NCBI RefSeq assembly: GCF_034259205.1
Contig: NZ_CP139487.1
Coordinates: forward strand, 372,001-436,000
DNA length: 64,000 bases
Origin: Peredibacter starrii
GTDB taxonomy: Bacteria; Bdellovibrionota; Bacteriovoracia; Bacteriovoracales; Bacteriovoracaceae
Direction: 5' to 3'
In this document: piece after piece, positions 7,599-16,898 of the stretch
Numbering within the stretch: position 1 is the stretch's first letter
How the letters are laid out: the number at the start of each line of letters is the position of its first letter
Program-made: the position numbers and the translations under genes
Notes under the pieces: generated by a model
What the model was told of the DNA's origin: nothing
The model's input: only the letters and a program-made list of their open reading frames with translations
The model's database searches: none

Positions 7599-9961
7599 TA
7601 TTTTAGGACAATCTTTGTTTCACCATCATTCCCAGTTTCTGGAAGCTCGCCCTGAAAATCTCGCGAGCGTTTTAAATAATCTCTCAGCCAATTTTTAAGC
7701 ACACCATCACCGTGTCCATGGATCACACTGATATATGGCACGTCTCCTGAAAGTAAATCACCTAGCGCCTTCTCAATTAAGTTTTGAAACTCGGAAAGTC
7801 GCATCCCACGAACATCAAACTCTAATTGAGAGCTTGAGGTCTTCACGAAACTCACAGACACTTTTGGTTTCAACGGTGCTCGTTTTGAGCGACCAAGGGT
7901 GGCCACCGGAACCGTAAGCTTAATCGGGCCTTTGGCAATCGTGACTTCACGACGACGAAGATCCACTCCTTGTACCGTGAATTCTTTTTTCAGAGTATGT
8001 GAGTAAACGGTATCGCCGGATTTAACTTCCTCGATGGTTAGATCACCTATCGGAACTTCTTCTTCTACGACTTCAATGCCACGAAGTTTATCAATCTGAG
8101 TTTTCAGTTGGTAAGACTTATCATCGATGCGTTTAACTTTTTGAATTTCGTTACGACGAGCTTCCTCTACGAGGGCCCGCGCTTCGTTCAAAATTTTATC
8201 CACTTCCTGACGGGCCTTGGCGAGTTCTTCCTTCATGCGAAGATTTAGGATCCCTTCCATGGCACCTTTTTGGTTTTTAAGTTCCACTTCAAGCTGACGA
8301 TTGGAAGTTAGAATCTGATCGAGCTCAATTTGTTTTTGAGAAACTTTCTGAAGGAGAGTTTCATAACTCACGTTCTTAGCACTCAAATGCGAAAGCGCCT
8401 TGGCAGGCACGTCTTTCACCTCATCATGACCTCGTGAAAGAATGCGGAAAATATCAATCGCCATGGAGGCACCTGGGGTCCCCCACTGGATTTTATAAGT
8501 GGGTTTCATGTTGGTGGTATCAAAGCCCACGTGACACGAAATGTAGTTTCGATCCTGGTGAATCAGGGTCTTAAACATTTGGTGGTGGGTAGAAACCACA
8601 ATGTGGCAAACTGCGCGTTTATGAAGTTCATCAAAGTATGAAAGTGAAAGTGCTGAAGCTTCATCAGAGGATGTTGAGTTAAAGATTTCATCGATCAGAA
8701 TTAAATTCGATGGAAGAATATTTTCCATGAGATCGATATAGTTTTTCACTTCACCTGAGAAGGATGAAAGACCGACTTGCAGGTCTTGAAGGTCATTGCC
8801 GAAATAAAACACGCCTTCATAAGGATACATTTCGGCCTCGGCCGCAGGGACGAAGAAGCCGTGATAGAACAATAAGTACGCAAGTGTTACTGATTTAAGA
8901 AAGACCGTCTTACCACCAGTGTTCGGGCCAGAGATCACAATTCCGTGATTACTCTGATGGCAATCGGCACTGTTTTTAACTGGGTTCTTAATCAAGGGAT
9001 GAAAAAGCCCAGTGAATTTAAATCCAGGATTAGATCTGATGGAAGGGCATTCCAGTTGATACTTAGTCGCAAAATCTGTTTTCGCGAGATAGAAATCAAT
9101 TCTTCGCACGACATATAGGCATTCATTAATCAGATCACCGTGTTCACCCAACAAGCGGGAGAACTTCATGGCGAGTTGATTTATGATTTCATCAATCTTA
9201 GCAATTAATTCTAGTCGGCGGTTACAGGCGTCTCTGACTTCAAATGGTTCAACAAAAAGGGTCTGACCAGATTCTGAACGAGAAACAATGAGACCAAGAT
9301 CCGAACGATAAGAATCTGAACGCACTGGTACTACGAAACGATCATAGTGAACGTCATAACTATTATATTGAAGGACTTTTTGGTTGGCGGCGTTGTTGAT
9401 CCATTCCTGGACCGTCTTTCTAATTTTGTCTTCCAGTTCACGCAAACGGCGATTCAGATCCGCTAGTTCCGGATGACGTTCAAAGTGAACCTCGCCTGAG
9501 CTGTCCACCAGATGGCGAAACTCACGCAGGAACTTCCTTTGAATCGGCATGAAATCCATTTCTGTGATTTTTTGAAATTCAGCGATTTTAAACTTTGGAA
9601 AATCTTGTTTTATGAACTGAGCACTTTCAATGAGGAGAACAACTTTATTGAGTTCGCTAAAGTGCAGCACACCTTCTTTCGCCAGATGCAGAATATGACG
9701 ATCGAGTGATTCGTCTGCGGGAAGTTTTCCAAAAAGTTGACTCACGATCGGTCGGTAGTCATCTTTAAATTCTTGTAAGTAAGTCTGAGTACGAATGAGT
9801 TCAGCAGACAGGTCTTCCCAACGATTCGCAAAGAGCTGCGTCACGAGGCCTTTCTTATTCGATTCAAAATAAGCGAATTGAGATATAATGCCTGAAAGGA
9901 CATCCCATTCGACTTGTGCGTGATGCACGGAGTGTTGAGTAGTGATAAGATTAATCGTCAT
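7598..9961 (-). CDS. mutS2: MutS2 (Smr-domain ATPase, ribosome-collision and recombination factor)
   Basis: This is a MutS family ATPase without mismatch-recognition domains. In Bacillus subtilis MutS2 binds collided ribosomes and feeds the ribosome-associated quality control pathway; in other species a role against recombination is reported. The Walker A GPNTGGKT lies near residue 345, Walker B LILIDEIFN near 422, and a long coiled coil covers about 535-620. A KOW-like segment follows, then a C-terminal Smr domain with FDVRGMR and HGHGDG. The start is ATG 9961 (MTINLITT...). Its first base directly abuts the first base of the divergent rqcH start (CAT|ATG), and no clear ribosome binding site is visible. 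Confidence 0.93.
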   Translation of the reverse strand: MTINLITTQHSVHHAQVEWDVLSGIISQFAYFESNKKGLVTQLFANRWEDLSAELIRTQTYLQEFKDDYRPIVSQLFGKLPADESLDRHILHLAKEGVLHFSELNKVVLLIESAQFIKQDFPKFKIAEFQKITEMDFMPIQRKFLREFRHLVDSSGEVHFERHPELADLNRRLRELEDKIRKTVQEWINNAANQKVLQYNSYDVHYDRFVVPVRSDSYRSDLGLIVSRSESGQTLFVEPFEVRDACNRRLELIAKIDEIINQLAMKFSRLLGEHGDLINECLYVVRRIDFYLAKTDFATKYQLECPSIRSNPGFKFTGLFHPLIKNPVKNSADCHQSNHGIVISGPNTGGKTVFLKSVTLAYLLFYHGFFVPAAEAEMYPYEGVFYFGNDLQDLQVGLSSFSGEVKNYIDLMENILPSNLILIDEIFNSTSSDEASALSLSYFDELHKRAVCHIVVSTHHQMFKTLIHQDRNYISCHVGFDTTNMKPTYKIQWGTPGASMAIDIFRILSRGHDEVKDVPAKALSHLSAKNVSYETLLQKVSQKQIELDQILTSNRQLEVELKNQKGAMEGILNLRMKEELAKARQEVDKILNEARALVEEARRNEIQKVKRIDDKSYQLKTQIDKLRGIEVVEEEVPIGDLTIEEVKSGDTVYSHTLKKEFTVQGVDLRRREVTIAKGPIKLTVPVATLGRSKRAPLKPKVSVSFVKTSSSQLEFDVRGMRLSEFQNLIEKALGDLLSGDVPYISVIHGHGDGVLKNWLRDYLKRSRDFQGELPETGNDGETKIVLK

Positions 9962-11293
9962 ATGATCCAATACTATCTAGATTTAGAGAAACAAGTTAAA
10001 AATATCAAAGAAAAGGCCCTCTCCCAAGGGCAAATCCAGAAGATTTATAGTACGGCCTACTTTATTTCCCTAGCAATTCGCGCGCCTGGAAAAACCTGGC
10101 ATTTATTCATTGGGCGGGGAGGCGGCCAGGAAGGTTTGTGGTTGCATGATTCGCCTCCTCCCTCTGTGCTGAGACGAAAAGATAACTTTCTGGAATATTT
10201 TCGTCGTCACTTAAGTGCCTGCAGTTTCCTCGATGTATCACTCGATAAATACGATCGTATCGCTAAACTTACTTATCAAAAATTTGGTGAAGAACAATCC
10301 TTCCTTCTCTTCTGGAAGGGCCGCAAACTTTATTTCCTTCATCATTACCAGGAGCAACCTGAAGCTCCTTTTAAATTGCTATTAAGTTGGCGGGGAAAGG
10401 CCTTTATTCCAGGAATTGAGATAACTGATCTCTATGAATATTTTGATGAGATCGGTCGCCATCATGACATGAAACATGACATGGCCTCTCCCGAAATTTA
10501 TGGAATGGAAAAACTCCTGGAAGATGAGCTTAAGGCCTCCAACCTTAAAGGTATGGGCTCTGCTCCGACTTTTCTTCAGAGGAAAAAAGACAATATCGAA
10601 GATGATTTACGTCGTACCAAGCAGTGGGACAAGCTTCAGGCGATCCTTGATAAAGGAGAGTCGCTGGATATGTACGAGCTAAAAGTCGGTGATCATAAGA
10701 TCAAGTTTGAAGGTGAACTCAATCCTTATGAACGAAGGAACCTTCTCTTTCAAAAGATCAAAAAACTCAAACGCGGCGAAAGCATTCTAAGTGAAAGACT
10801 TAAGACTGTAACAGATCAGCTGGCCGGAAAAGAGACAACGGTTGCTGCAACATCAACAATTCCCATCACCAAGCCAATTTGGGGAGAAGAAAAAACTCCA
10901 ACATTCCAGGCCCCAAAAAATACAGCTGATGAGTATAAAATTCTATCATTAGAAAATTGTCAGATTGGTGTTGGGTTAAATTCCCAAGGAAACGATCAGC
11001 TCAGAAATAAATGGGCCAACAAAGAAGACTACTGGATCCATCTTGATGGACAGAAAAGTTCCCATGTCGTGATTAAGCTTCCTACTGGGCAGGCGTTGGA
11101 CCCACAAACGCTAAACTTAGGGGCCTCAATAGTTGCCCATTTTTCTCACTTTAATGCTGATTGGATTCCCATCATCTATACCCAGGTGAAAAATTTGAAG
11201 GGTGTTTCCGGGGCCGCGGGTATGGTAATATACAAAAAGGAAAAACATCTACAATGTCCCAGAGTTAATCTGGATAACGTAATTAAGGACTGA
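9962..11293 (+). CDS. rqcH: NFACT-family protein, RqcH-like ribosome quality control factor
   Basis: RqcH binds 60S/50S-peptidyl-tRNA complexes and adds alanine tails to stalled nascent chains; older annotations call the family fibronectin-binding. The N-terminal NFACT-N domain has the GQIQKIY motif, and the functionally essential Asp-Arg pair is at D98-R99 (KYDRIAKL). A coiled coil spans about residues 200-290. The C-terminal NFACT-R domain is recognisable in NKWANKEDYWIHLDG and SSHVVIK. At 443 residues it is shorter than the Bacillus protein (about 570), with a reduced middle part. The start ATG 9962 abuts the mutS2 start. A TTG at 9914 in frame would add 16 residues inside mutS2. Confidence 0.85.
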   Translation: MIQYYLDLEKQVKNIKEKALSQGQIQKIYSTAYFISLAIRAPGKTWHLFIGRGGGQEGLWLHDSPPPSVLRRKDNFLEYFRRHLSACSFLDVSLDKYDRIAKLTYQKFGEEQSFLLFWKGRKLYFLHHYQEQPEAPFKLLLSWRGKAFIPGIEITDLYEYFDEIGRHHDMKHDMASPEIYGMEKLLEDELKASNLKGMGSAPTFLQRKKDNIEDDLRRTKQWDKLQAILDKGESLDMYELKVGDHKIKFEGELNPYERRNLLFQKIKKLKRGESILSERLKTVTDQLAGKETTVAATSTIPITKPIWGEEKTPTFQAPKNTADEYKILSLENCQIGVGLNSQGNDQLRNKWANKEDYWIHLDGQKSSHVVIKLPTGQALDPQTLNLGASIVAHFSHFNADWIPIIYTQVKNLKGVSGAAGMVIYKKEKHLQCPRVNLDNVIKD

Positions 11294-11295
11294 CC

Positions 11296-12096
11296 ATGAA
11301 GGCCCTACTTTGTTTATTGTTCGTTACTTCTACTGCATTTGCACAAGACGCTGCCACATATTTAAAGAACTTTGATGCCAAAGTTTACTCTCTTAAAACT
11401 AAGGGTGTGAAAGATTTTGTGGTTGATATCGAAAGCACAAAATTAACGAAACAAATGAATGATCAGCAGGTCTTCGGGAAAGTTAAAGAAGTCGTTTTCC
11501 GTACTTATTGGACCGCGAATCCAGAGCGTTTAGCAATTGAAGTGGAAGGACTTCCTGATGGCTTTAAAGAGATCAAAGAAGAACTTAAACTTTCTCTATT
11601 GGGGATGATGGATAACCTTATCCCTCCTACGATGGCCCAACGTTTTAATGGTTATAAGTTTGCAAACGGAAATAAAGCGAAAGAATTTATTGCCCAAGAT
11701 ACAACTGGAGTGGCACCCATTCCAAGTTTCGTATTGAAGTTTGATCAGGAAGACAAATTGGTTGAAGTGGTGGGACAAAAACCAATCGGAACTTTAAATA
11801 TTGCCCCGGTTTATGCCAAAGAATCATTCTCAGATGGACGCTATGTTCTTAAACAACAGACTACGACCAGTACAGAAGGTAGCCAGACTGTTACAATCAA
11901 GAAAGTGTTGGAATATGGCCAATCTCAAGGCATCGGTGTTTTAACAGGCGTAGAAGTGACCACTGAACAAAAAGGTCAGAACGGAAAGGCCGTCTCTGCG
12001 ACAGATGAACTTACTTTCAAAAACTACAAAATCAATGCCGGTGAAGCCCTGAAATTCTTTCTTGGTGAAGGCACCAAAGAGATCAAAAAGAAATAA
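11296..12096 (+). CDS. Secreted protein of unknown function
   Basis: A Sec signal peptide (MKALLCLLFVTSTAFA, cleavage before QDAATY) is followed by about 250 residues. The mature protein is rich in beta-type sequence such as FVVDIESTKL and EVVFRTYWTANPERLAIEVEG, suggesting a LolA/outer-membrane-lipoprotein-sorting-like fold. I cannot confirm this by motif. It starts 2 bases after the rqcH stop, so it is likely in the same transcript, although no functional link is obvious. A terminator follows at 12092. Confidence 0.7.
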   Translation: MKALLCLLFVTSTAFAQDAATYLKNFDAKVYSLKTKGVKDFVVDIESTKLTKQMNDQQVFGKVKEVVFRTYWTANPERLAIEVEGLPDGFKEIKEELKLSLLGMMDNLIPPTMAQRFNGYKFANGNKAKEFIAQDTTGVAPIPSFVLKFDQEDKLVEVVGQKPIGTLNIAPVYAKESFSDGRYVLKQQTTTSTEGSQTVTIKKVLEYGQSQGIGVLTGVEVTTEQKGQNGKAVSATDELTFKNYKINAGEALKFFLGEGTKEIKKK

Positions 12097-12124
12097 ACCT
12101 GATCAGAATAGTTTATTCGTTTTT
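12092..12124 (+). terminator. Rho-independent terminator
   Basis: AATAAAC (12092-12098) pairs with GTTTATT (12111-12117), loop 12 bases, followed by CGTTTTT. It overlaps the stop codon of the secreted-protein gene. The stem is AT-rich, so strength is moderate. Confidence 0.6.
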
Positions 12125-12139
12125 AGAGTGCCTTCTTCC

Positions 12140-12167
12140 TTGAGTGGCGCATGTAAGAGGTTATAAT
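12140..12167 (+). promoter_or_regulatory. Sigma-70 promoter upstream of the methyltransferase and moxR/bat genes
   Basis: TTGAGT (12140-12145), a 16-base spacer and a perfect TATAAT (12162-12167), 28 bases before the start at 12196. It could drive the whole methyltransferase-moxR-bat series. Confidence 0.65.
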
Positions 12168-12195
12168 GATTTAATAACTTTCTTAAGGTGTGCAC

Positions 12196-13386
12196 GTGCG
12201 TTCAATAGTTCTCTCTAAAAGTGGTATCAATAAAGTTCGAAGTCATTCAACAGAATTAAAAGCTGCAGATTTCGAAGGATCAATTAAATCTGTTCCTCCA
12301 GGGGAATGGTGCCAGTTTCAGCTTTCTCCAACTGAATTTTATGTGGGCTTCATCAATCCAATGATTGAAGAGAAGTACACATGTGCTTATCTGGTAGGAA
12401 AAGTAACTGCTGAAGAATTAAAAACATTTTCTCCGGATAAATTTGTATCAGCACAAATTAAGAAGGCATTTGATAAGCGTCAGCGCTATGAAACTTATCA
12501 CTCTGGTGCTCGTCTTTTTTACGGTATGAGTGATGGCCTGCCTGGATTGATTGTCGATAGTTTTGAAAACGCTTCAATCATTCAAATCAATACGGCCGGT
12601 GTGGATAAGTTTCGTGATCAGATTAAATCAACTCTAGAAACTCTCACGGGAACGAAGGGATATTTTTTAGATAATCCTAAGTACCGTGAGAAAGAATATC
12701 TCCCAACTTTTGAAACAGAAAAATTTCCTGATCTAGATGTCATTGAAAACGGTCTTCGTTACAAGATTCGTTCTGAAGTTCTTCAGAAAGTTGGTTTTTA
12801 TTACGACCATCGTGAGAATCGTTTTCAACTCATGAGTCTCTTGAAACGTTTAAGTCATAAACCTAAGCGCGGGGTGGATCTTTTTAGTTATGCTGGTGCT
12901 TGGGGCATGAGTGCCTTGTCAGGTGGAGTTGAAAGAGTTGAATTCGTTGATCAGGGGGACTTTGCGGTCGAAGTAGCTGAGGCCCTCAAAATTAATGGCT
13001 TTGCCGATCGTGGTGCTTTTCATCGTCAGGACGTTTTTAAATATCTTGATGAAATGATCAATAAGCAAACTAAGTTTGATCTTGTCCTTTGTGACCCTCC
13101 GGCCTTCGCCAAGAGTGCTTCACAAAAAGATCAGGCCCTAGAAGGCTACAGTAAGCTTCATCGTAAGGTCCTTAAGTGTGCCGCCGCTGGAAGTATTTGT
13201 GCTTTCTCATCTTGCACTCATTATGTTGGACATGATGAGTTCCAGAAGAACGTGATGGACGCCGCCAGAAAAGAAGGACGTAAAGTTCAATTGATCTATA
13301 GTGGAATGCAAGGGTGGGACCATCCAGTCACTTCTCTTGAAGACAAATCTAATTACATTAAAAGTTATTTTTATTTCGTGGAGTAA
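12196..13386 (+). CDS. Class I SAM-dependent rRNA methyltransferase (RlmI family)
   Basis: This RlmI/RlmK-L-type RNA cytosine-C5 methyltransferase has an N-terminal PUA-like segment (about residues 1-75), a linker and a Rossmann-fold domain. Visible motifs are VDLFSYAGAWGMSALSGG (SAM loop, about residue 230), the catalytic-type DPPAFAKS (motif IV) and a Cys-containing SSCTHYV (motif VI). I prefer GTG 12196, which has AAGGTG at 12185-12190, over GTG 12190, which overlaps that site. It is followed after 3 bases by moxR. The exact rRNA target cannot be told. Confidence 0.85.
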   Translation: MRSIVLSKSGINKVRSHSTELKAADFEGSIKSVPPGEWCQFQLSPTEFYVGFINPMIEEKYTCAYLVGKVTAEELKTFSPDKFVSAQIKKAFDKRQRYETYHSGARLFYGMSDGLPGLIVDSFENASIIQINTAGVDKFRDQIKSTLETLTGTKGYFLDNPKYREKEYLPTFETEKFPDLDVIENGLRYKIRSEVLQKVGFYYDHRENRFQLMSLLKRLSHKPKRGVDLFSYAGAWGMSALSGGVERVEFVDQGDFAVEVAEALKINGFADRGAFHRQDVFKYLDEMINKQTKFDLVLCDPPAFAKSASQKDQALEGYSKLHRKVLKCAAAGSICAFSSCTHYVGHDEFQKNVMDAARKEGRKVQLIYSGMQGWDHPVTSLEDKSNYIKSYFYFVE

Positions 13387-13389
13387 AAT

Positions 13390-14331
13390 ATGGTTTTACA
13401 GGAAAAAGCTCACTCGGTTATTAAGCAGGCCAAAACTATTATCTTCGGACAAGATGAACTTCTTGAATCGATTGTGGCCGCTCTTGTGTGTGAAGGACAC
13501 TTACTTATTGAAGGTCTTCCTGGTCTAGGTAAGACTCTCAGTGTTTCAGTCATGAGTAAGTTATGTGATTTAAACTTTCAGCGTATTCAATTTACTCCGG
13601 ATCTTTTACCTTCTGATTTGATCGGTACCATGATGTACAATCAGCAGAAGCAGGAGTTCTCAACTAAGTTTGGTCCAATCTTTACTCAGTTGGTTCTGGC
13701 GGATGAGATTAACCGTTCGCCTGCCAAGGTTCAGGCCGCACTTCTTGAGGCAATGGCCGAAAAGCAAGTAACCATTGGTGATAAGACCCATAAACTTCCG
13801 ACACCGTTTGTGGTGCTTGCAACTCAAAACCCGATCGAGCAAGAAGGTACATATAATCTTCCTGAAGCCCAACTTGACCGTTTCATGATGAAAATCTCGG
13901 TAGATTATCCTGATTTTGAGGCCGAGAAAAGTGTGCTTGGTCTTAAACCAGCTCAGTTGGATCTAAAACCGGTCATTAATCAAAATGATTTATTCGAAAT
14001 GAAAGAGAAAGTAGAACAAGTCTATGTCGATGAGAAAATCAAAGACATGATTATCAGAATTGTTCACGCCACTCGTCCTGGCAGTAAGTTCTTTCTTAAA
14101 AAATACGATGGGGCCATCATTGCGGGAGCTTCTCCCCGTGCTTCGATCTGGTTATTTAAAATTGCGAAGTTTAAGGCCTTCATGGAAGGGAAAGATTTCG
14201 TTTCTCCAGATCACCTTCTATCAATTGTTCCATCAGTGTTGGGTCACCGTGTGATTCCTTCTTATGAAGCACAAATTGATAAACTTAATACAAGGAATTT
14301 AGTGGCGACCATCGCTGCGAACGTAATCTAA
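13390..14331 (+). CDS. MoxR-family AAA+ ATPase
   Basis: MoxR ATPases act as chaperones that mature or control VWA-domain proteins encoded beside them. The Walker A EGLPGLGKT is at residues 41-49 and Walker B LVLADEINR at 101-109. A sensor region (PFVVLATQNPIEQEGTYNLPEAQLDRF) and the C-terminal lid match the family. Length 313 is typical. The ATG at 13390 has GGAG upstream. It is the first gene of the Bat operon and is followed after 2 bases by the DUF58 gene. Confidence 0.93.
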   Translation: MVLQEKAHSVIKQAKTIIFGQDELLESIVAALVCEGHLLIEGLPGLGKTLSVSVMSKLCDLNFQRIQFTPDLLPSDLIGTMMYNQQKQEFSTKFGPIFTQLVLADEINRSPAKVQAALLEAMAEKQVTIGDKTHKLPTPFVVLATQNPIEQEGTYNLPEAQLDRFMMKISVDYPDFEAEKSVLGLKPAQLDLKPVINQNDLFEMKEKVEQVYVDEKIKDMIIRIVHATRPGSKFFLKKYDGAIIAGASPRASIWLFKIAKFKAFMEGKDFVSPDHLLSIVPSVLGHRVIPSYEAQIDKLNTRNLVATIAANVI

Positions 14332-14333
14332 GT

Positions 14334-15176
14334 ATGAATTTAAAGGAAATCGAACGCGTCGTCGGGATGATCCAGACGCATATTTTCAGAAATTCCAATG
14401 CCTACTCTGCGGGCATGCTGAAATCGCATTTCCGTGGTTCTGGTCTTCAGTTCCGTGAACACCAAATTTATGTTCCGGGAGATGACGTACGTTTTATTGA
14501 TTGGAAACTATCGGCCAGATCGCAGAACACTTACGTTAAGACCTTTGAGGAAGAGCGTAACGTTGAGATCGTAGTTATGATGGATCTCAGTCAAACTCTT
14601 CTGTATGGCTTTGAAGATGTTTCAAAATTACAGGCGATGATTGAAATCATTGGTCTGCTGTATATCCTTGCCGGTGAGACTCATGACTTAGTGAGAGTGG
14701 TCATCTGGTCAAACAAGACCATTAATCTTCCTCCAAAAAAAGGCAAGGAAGGTCTGACTCTTTTCATCTCGATGCTCGAACGTCTCGGGCTTATTGATGA
14801 AGATGGCAAAGTCATTTTGAAGCAGAAGGGTCCTCTGAATAACCATACTGAAGAAAATAAAATTGCCCAGATTAAGTCTTTCCTCGCTCGCAGAAAAGAA
14901 GTGATTTATCTGGGAGATTTGAGCCTCGTTAAGAATAAAGAACTTTGGGGCAAGATACTGGATAAGAAGAACATGCATTGCTTTCGCGTGTTTTCACCAG
15001 TTGATAAGAACACGGATCTCCCTTTTCTCTTTAAAGCTAAAAATCCACTCACTAATCGTGGAGTGGTGACTGATTTGAGAAGCAGTGAAAAAGATCCTCT
15101 CTTTATGAAGCAGCGTTTTAAAGAGATTGGTGTACATGAACGTTATTTGGAAAAATTTGTAAAAGAGCTAGTGTGA
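14334..15176 (+). CDS. DUF58 domain protein of the Bat operon
   Basis: DUF58 proteins accompany MoxR and VWA proteins. The hallmark GSGLQFREHQIYVPGDDVRFIDWKLSAR is present near residues 31-58 (here I give only its extent), followed by a VWA-like strand with DLSQT near residue 98. There is no signal peptide or membrane helix, so it is cytosolic. The last four bases (GTGA) overlap the GTG start of the next gene, indicating translational coupling. Confidence 0.9.
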   Translation: MNLKEIERVVGMIQTHIFRNSNAYSAGMLKSHFRGSGLQFREHQIYVPGDDVRFIDWKLSARSQNTYVKTFEEERNVEIVVMMDLSQTLLYGFEDVSKLQAMIEIIGLLYILAGETHDLVRVVIWSNKTINLPPKKGKEGLTLFISMLERLGLIDEDGKVILKQKGPLNNHTEENKIAQIKSFLARRKEVIYLGDLSLVKNKELWGKILDKKNMHCFRVFSPVDKNTDLPFLFKAKNPLTNRGVVTDLRSSEKDPLFMKQRFKEIGVHERYLEKFVKELV

Positions 15177-15931
15177 TTAAATATATCGCTTTCTTCATCC
15201 TACTTATACCTTGTCTGGCCTTTGGAGCTACCGCTCTAAATTTAGATTTTGGTAAAAATGAAATCAAGCAAGGTAGCATTGAAACGGCCAAGATTCTGCT
15301 TAAGGCCGATGCGGTTCAAAGAGTTCCTCTTCAAAAGTTAAAGGGCCAGACTCTTGCCGAGACCATTTATTTCTATGACGTGTCTCCTTTGATGAGAAAA
15401 GAAGGAAGTGACTTTTTTGAGGCAGAGGCCAAAGTTATTTTTGCTAAGACTCCTGAAACAAACGCCTTAGGGACAAAATTCGGAAATGAAGATCTCCTCG
15501 TGACTTGGGGTAATTCTCAAATTTCTCCCACTGAAGCTTCGAAGGGCTTTATTTTTGGAAAGTTTGAAATCCCTTCTCGTCCGAAGATCATTTTGTGGCT
15601 ATCGATTATTTTAGGTTTAGGCGTTCTTATCTTCTTAGTCATTTGGGGAAGAAAGAAGTACCAAATTAAAACCGCTCGTAAGAAGAAGATGCAAGATCTT
15701 AAACGTGAACTTCTGGGTGCAACAAACTACCAGGAAGTCGTCGAGGTTTGGAAGAAGAAGCATAAATTCCTGGATACCTTTCCTCAGATTGAAGAATCAT
15801 TCAAAGGCTTTGAAACAGTCTTATTTAAATACCAGTTTAAACCTCGCCAAAACGAAACTGAGATGGCCCAAGTGACCGAGGCCTATCGAGATTTCGTTCG
15901 TAAGATCGAAGGAGGATTAAATGGAATTTAA
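15173..15931 (+). CDS. Single-pass membrane protein inside the Bat operon
   Basis: A signal peptide (MIKYIAFFILLIPCLAFG) is followed by a periplasmic part of about 125 residues, one membrane helix (about 142-160, IILWLSIILGLGVLIFLVIWG) and a basic cytoplasmic tail with KKK-rich sequence. I recognise no named family. In other bacteria an uncharacterised gene (often DUF4381-like) sits at this place. The start is GTG 15173, overlapping the DUF58 stop. Its 3' end overlaps batA by 11 bases. Its position suggests it is a Bat complex component. Confidence 0.75.
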   Translation: MIKYIAFFILLIPCLAFGATALNLDFGKNEIKQGSIETAKILLKADAVQRVPLQKLKGQTLAETIYFYDVSPLMRKEGSDFFEAEAKVIFAKTPETNALGTKFGNEDLLVTWGNSQISPTEASKGFIFGKFEIPSRPKIILWLSIILGLGVLIFLVIWGRKKYQIKTARKKKMQDLKRELLGATNYQEVVEVWKKKHKFLDTFPQIEESFKGFETVLFKYQFKPRQNETEMAQVTEAYRDFVRKIEGGLNGI

Positions 15932-16898
15932 AAATCCTCTTCTTCTTTGGGTCGGTGTTGTTGCTGGTGTTCTTTGGGCCATTGATTACTGGAAAATTTT
16001 TCAGCGTGCTCAACTCTACTTCCCTTTAAATCAACACAAAGTTTCATGGTGGAAGAACGGCCTGCGTATCATTTTATTTCTGGCGGGCATTATTGGTTGG
16101 GGATATCTAAGCTATTCTATGATGCAGCCGCGCAAGGCCCAGAAGTTTTCACCAAGTAGTGTGGAAGTGAACGATATTGTCCTTTGTATCGACGTTTCTC
16201 GTTCTATGCTGGCCGAAGACATTAAACCAAATCGTTTGGAAGTTGCTAAAGAACGCATCAGAGAGTTTGCTCGTCTGCGTCCTACGGATCGTATCTCAAT
16301 TATTATTTTCTCTGAGAAAGTATTCACTCTTCTACCACTGACTACAGATCCTTCTCTGGTGGATAAAGTGTTATCTGAAATTTCAATCGGCTATCTAGGT
16401 AGTGGAACAAACATCGGTGACGGTCTCGCCCTAAGTGTTGCTCGTGCCGTAAATAGTGATACTAAAAATAAAGTTATCGTTCTTTTGACTGATGGTGTGG
16501 CCAATGTTGGAACCATGACGCCATTGCAGGCAGCTGAAGAAGCTAAACAGTATGGAATCAAGGTTTATACAATTGGCCTAGGTACTGATGAAGACGCAAA
16601 AATTCCGGTGGGTAATGGAATCTTCGGAACTCAGTATCAGCTTATTCCGGGTGGATCAATCGACTACAAGGTGCTGAAAGAAATCAGTGATCTGACAGGT
16701 GGTAAGTTCTATCCTGCCAAGAGTGAGAAGGCACTGAAAGACATTCTCGATGACATCCAGAAACTTGAAAAAACCGAAATCAAAGTAAACAACCAGATTG
16801 TTTACGATGAAAAATATTATTCATATCTCTTAATTGGAGTGGCATTGATCTTCGGAGTGGAAGTTCTTCGCCGTTTACTTCTGAAGGATGTGGTGTGA
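15921..16898 (+). CDS. batA: VWA-domain membrane protein BatA
   Basis: BatA belongs to the Bacteroides aerotolerance (Bat) group. Two membrane helices (about 7-22 and 48-66) precede a periplasmic von Willebrand A domain, and a C-terminal helix lies near 300-318. The metal-ion-dependent adhesion site is intact: D91-x-S93-x-S95 (DVSRS), with T in SGTNIGDGL and D in LLTDGVANVG. The ATG at 15921 has GGAGG upstream (15911-15915). The last 4 bases overlap batB. The Bat group's exact role (envelope integrity, oxidative stress) is not established in predatory bacteria. Confidence 0.92.
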   Translation: MEFKNPLLLWVGVVAGVLWAIDYWKIFQRAQLYFPLNQHKVSWWKNGLRIILFLAGIIGWGYLSYSMMQPRKAQKFSPSSVEVNDIVLCIDVSRSMLAEDIKPNRLEVAKERIREFARLRPTDRISIIIFSEKVFTLLPLTTDPSLVDKVLSEISIGYLGSGTNIGDGLALSVARAVNSDTKNKVIVLLTDGVANVGTMTPLQAAEEAKQYGIKVYTIGLGTDEDAKIPVGNGIFGTQYQLIPGGSIDYKVLKEISDLTGGKFYPAKSEKALKDILDDIQKLEKTEIKVNNQIVYDEKYYSYLLIGVALIFGVEVLRRLLLKDVV

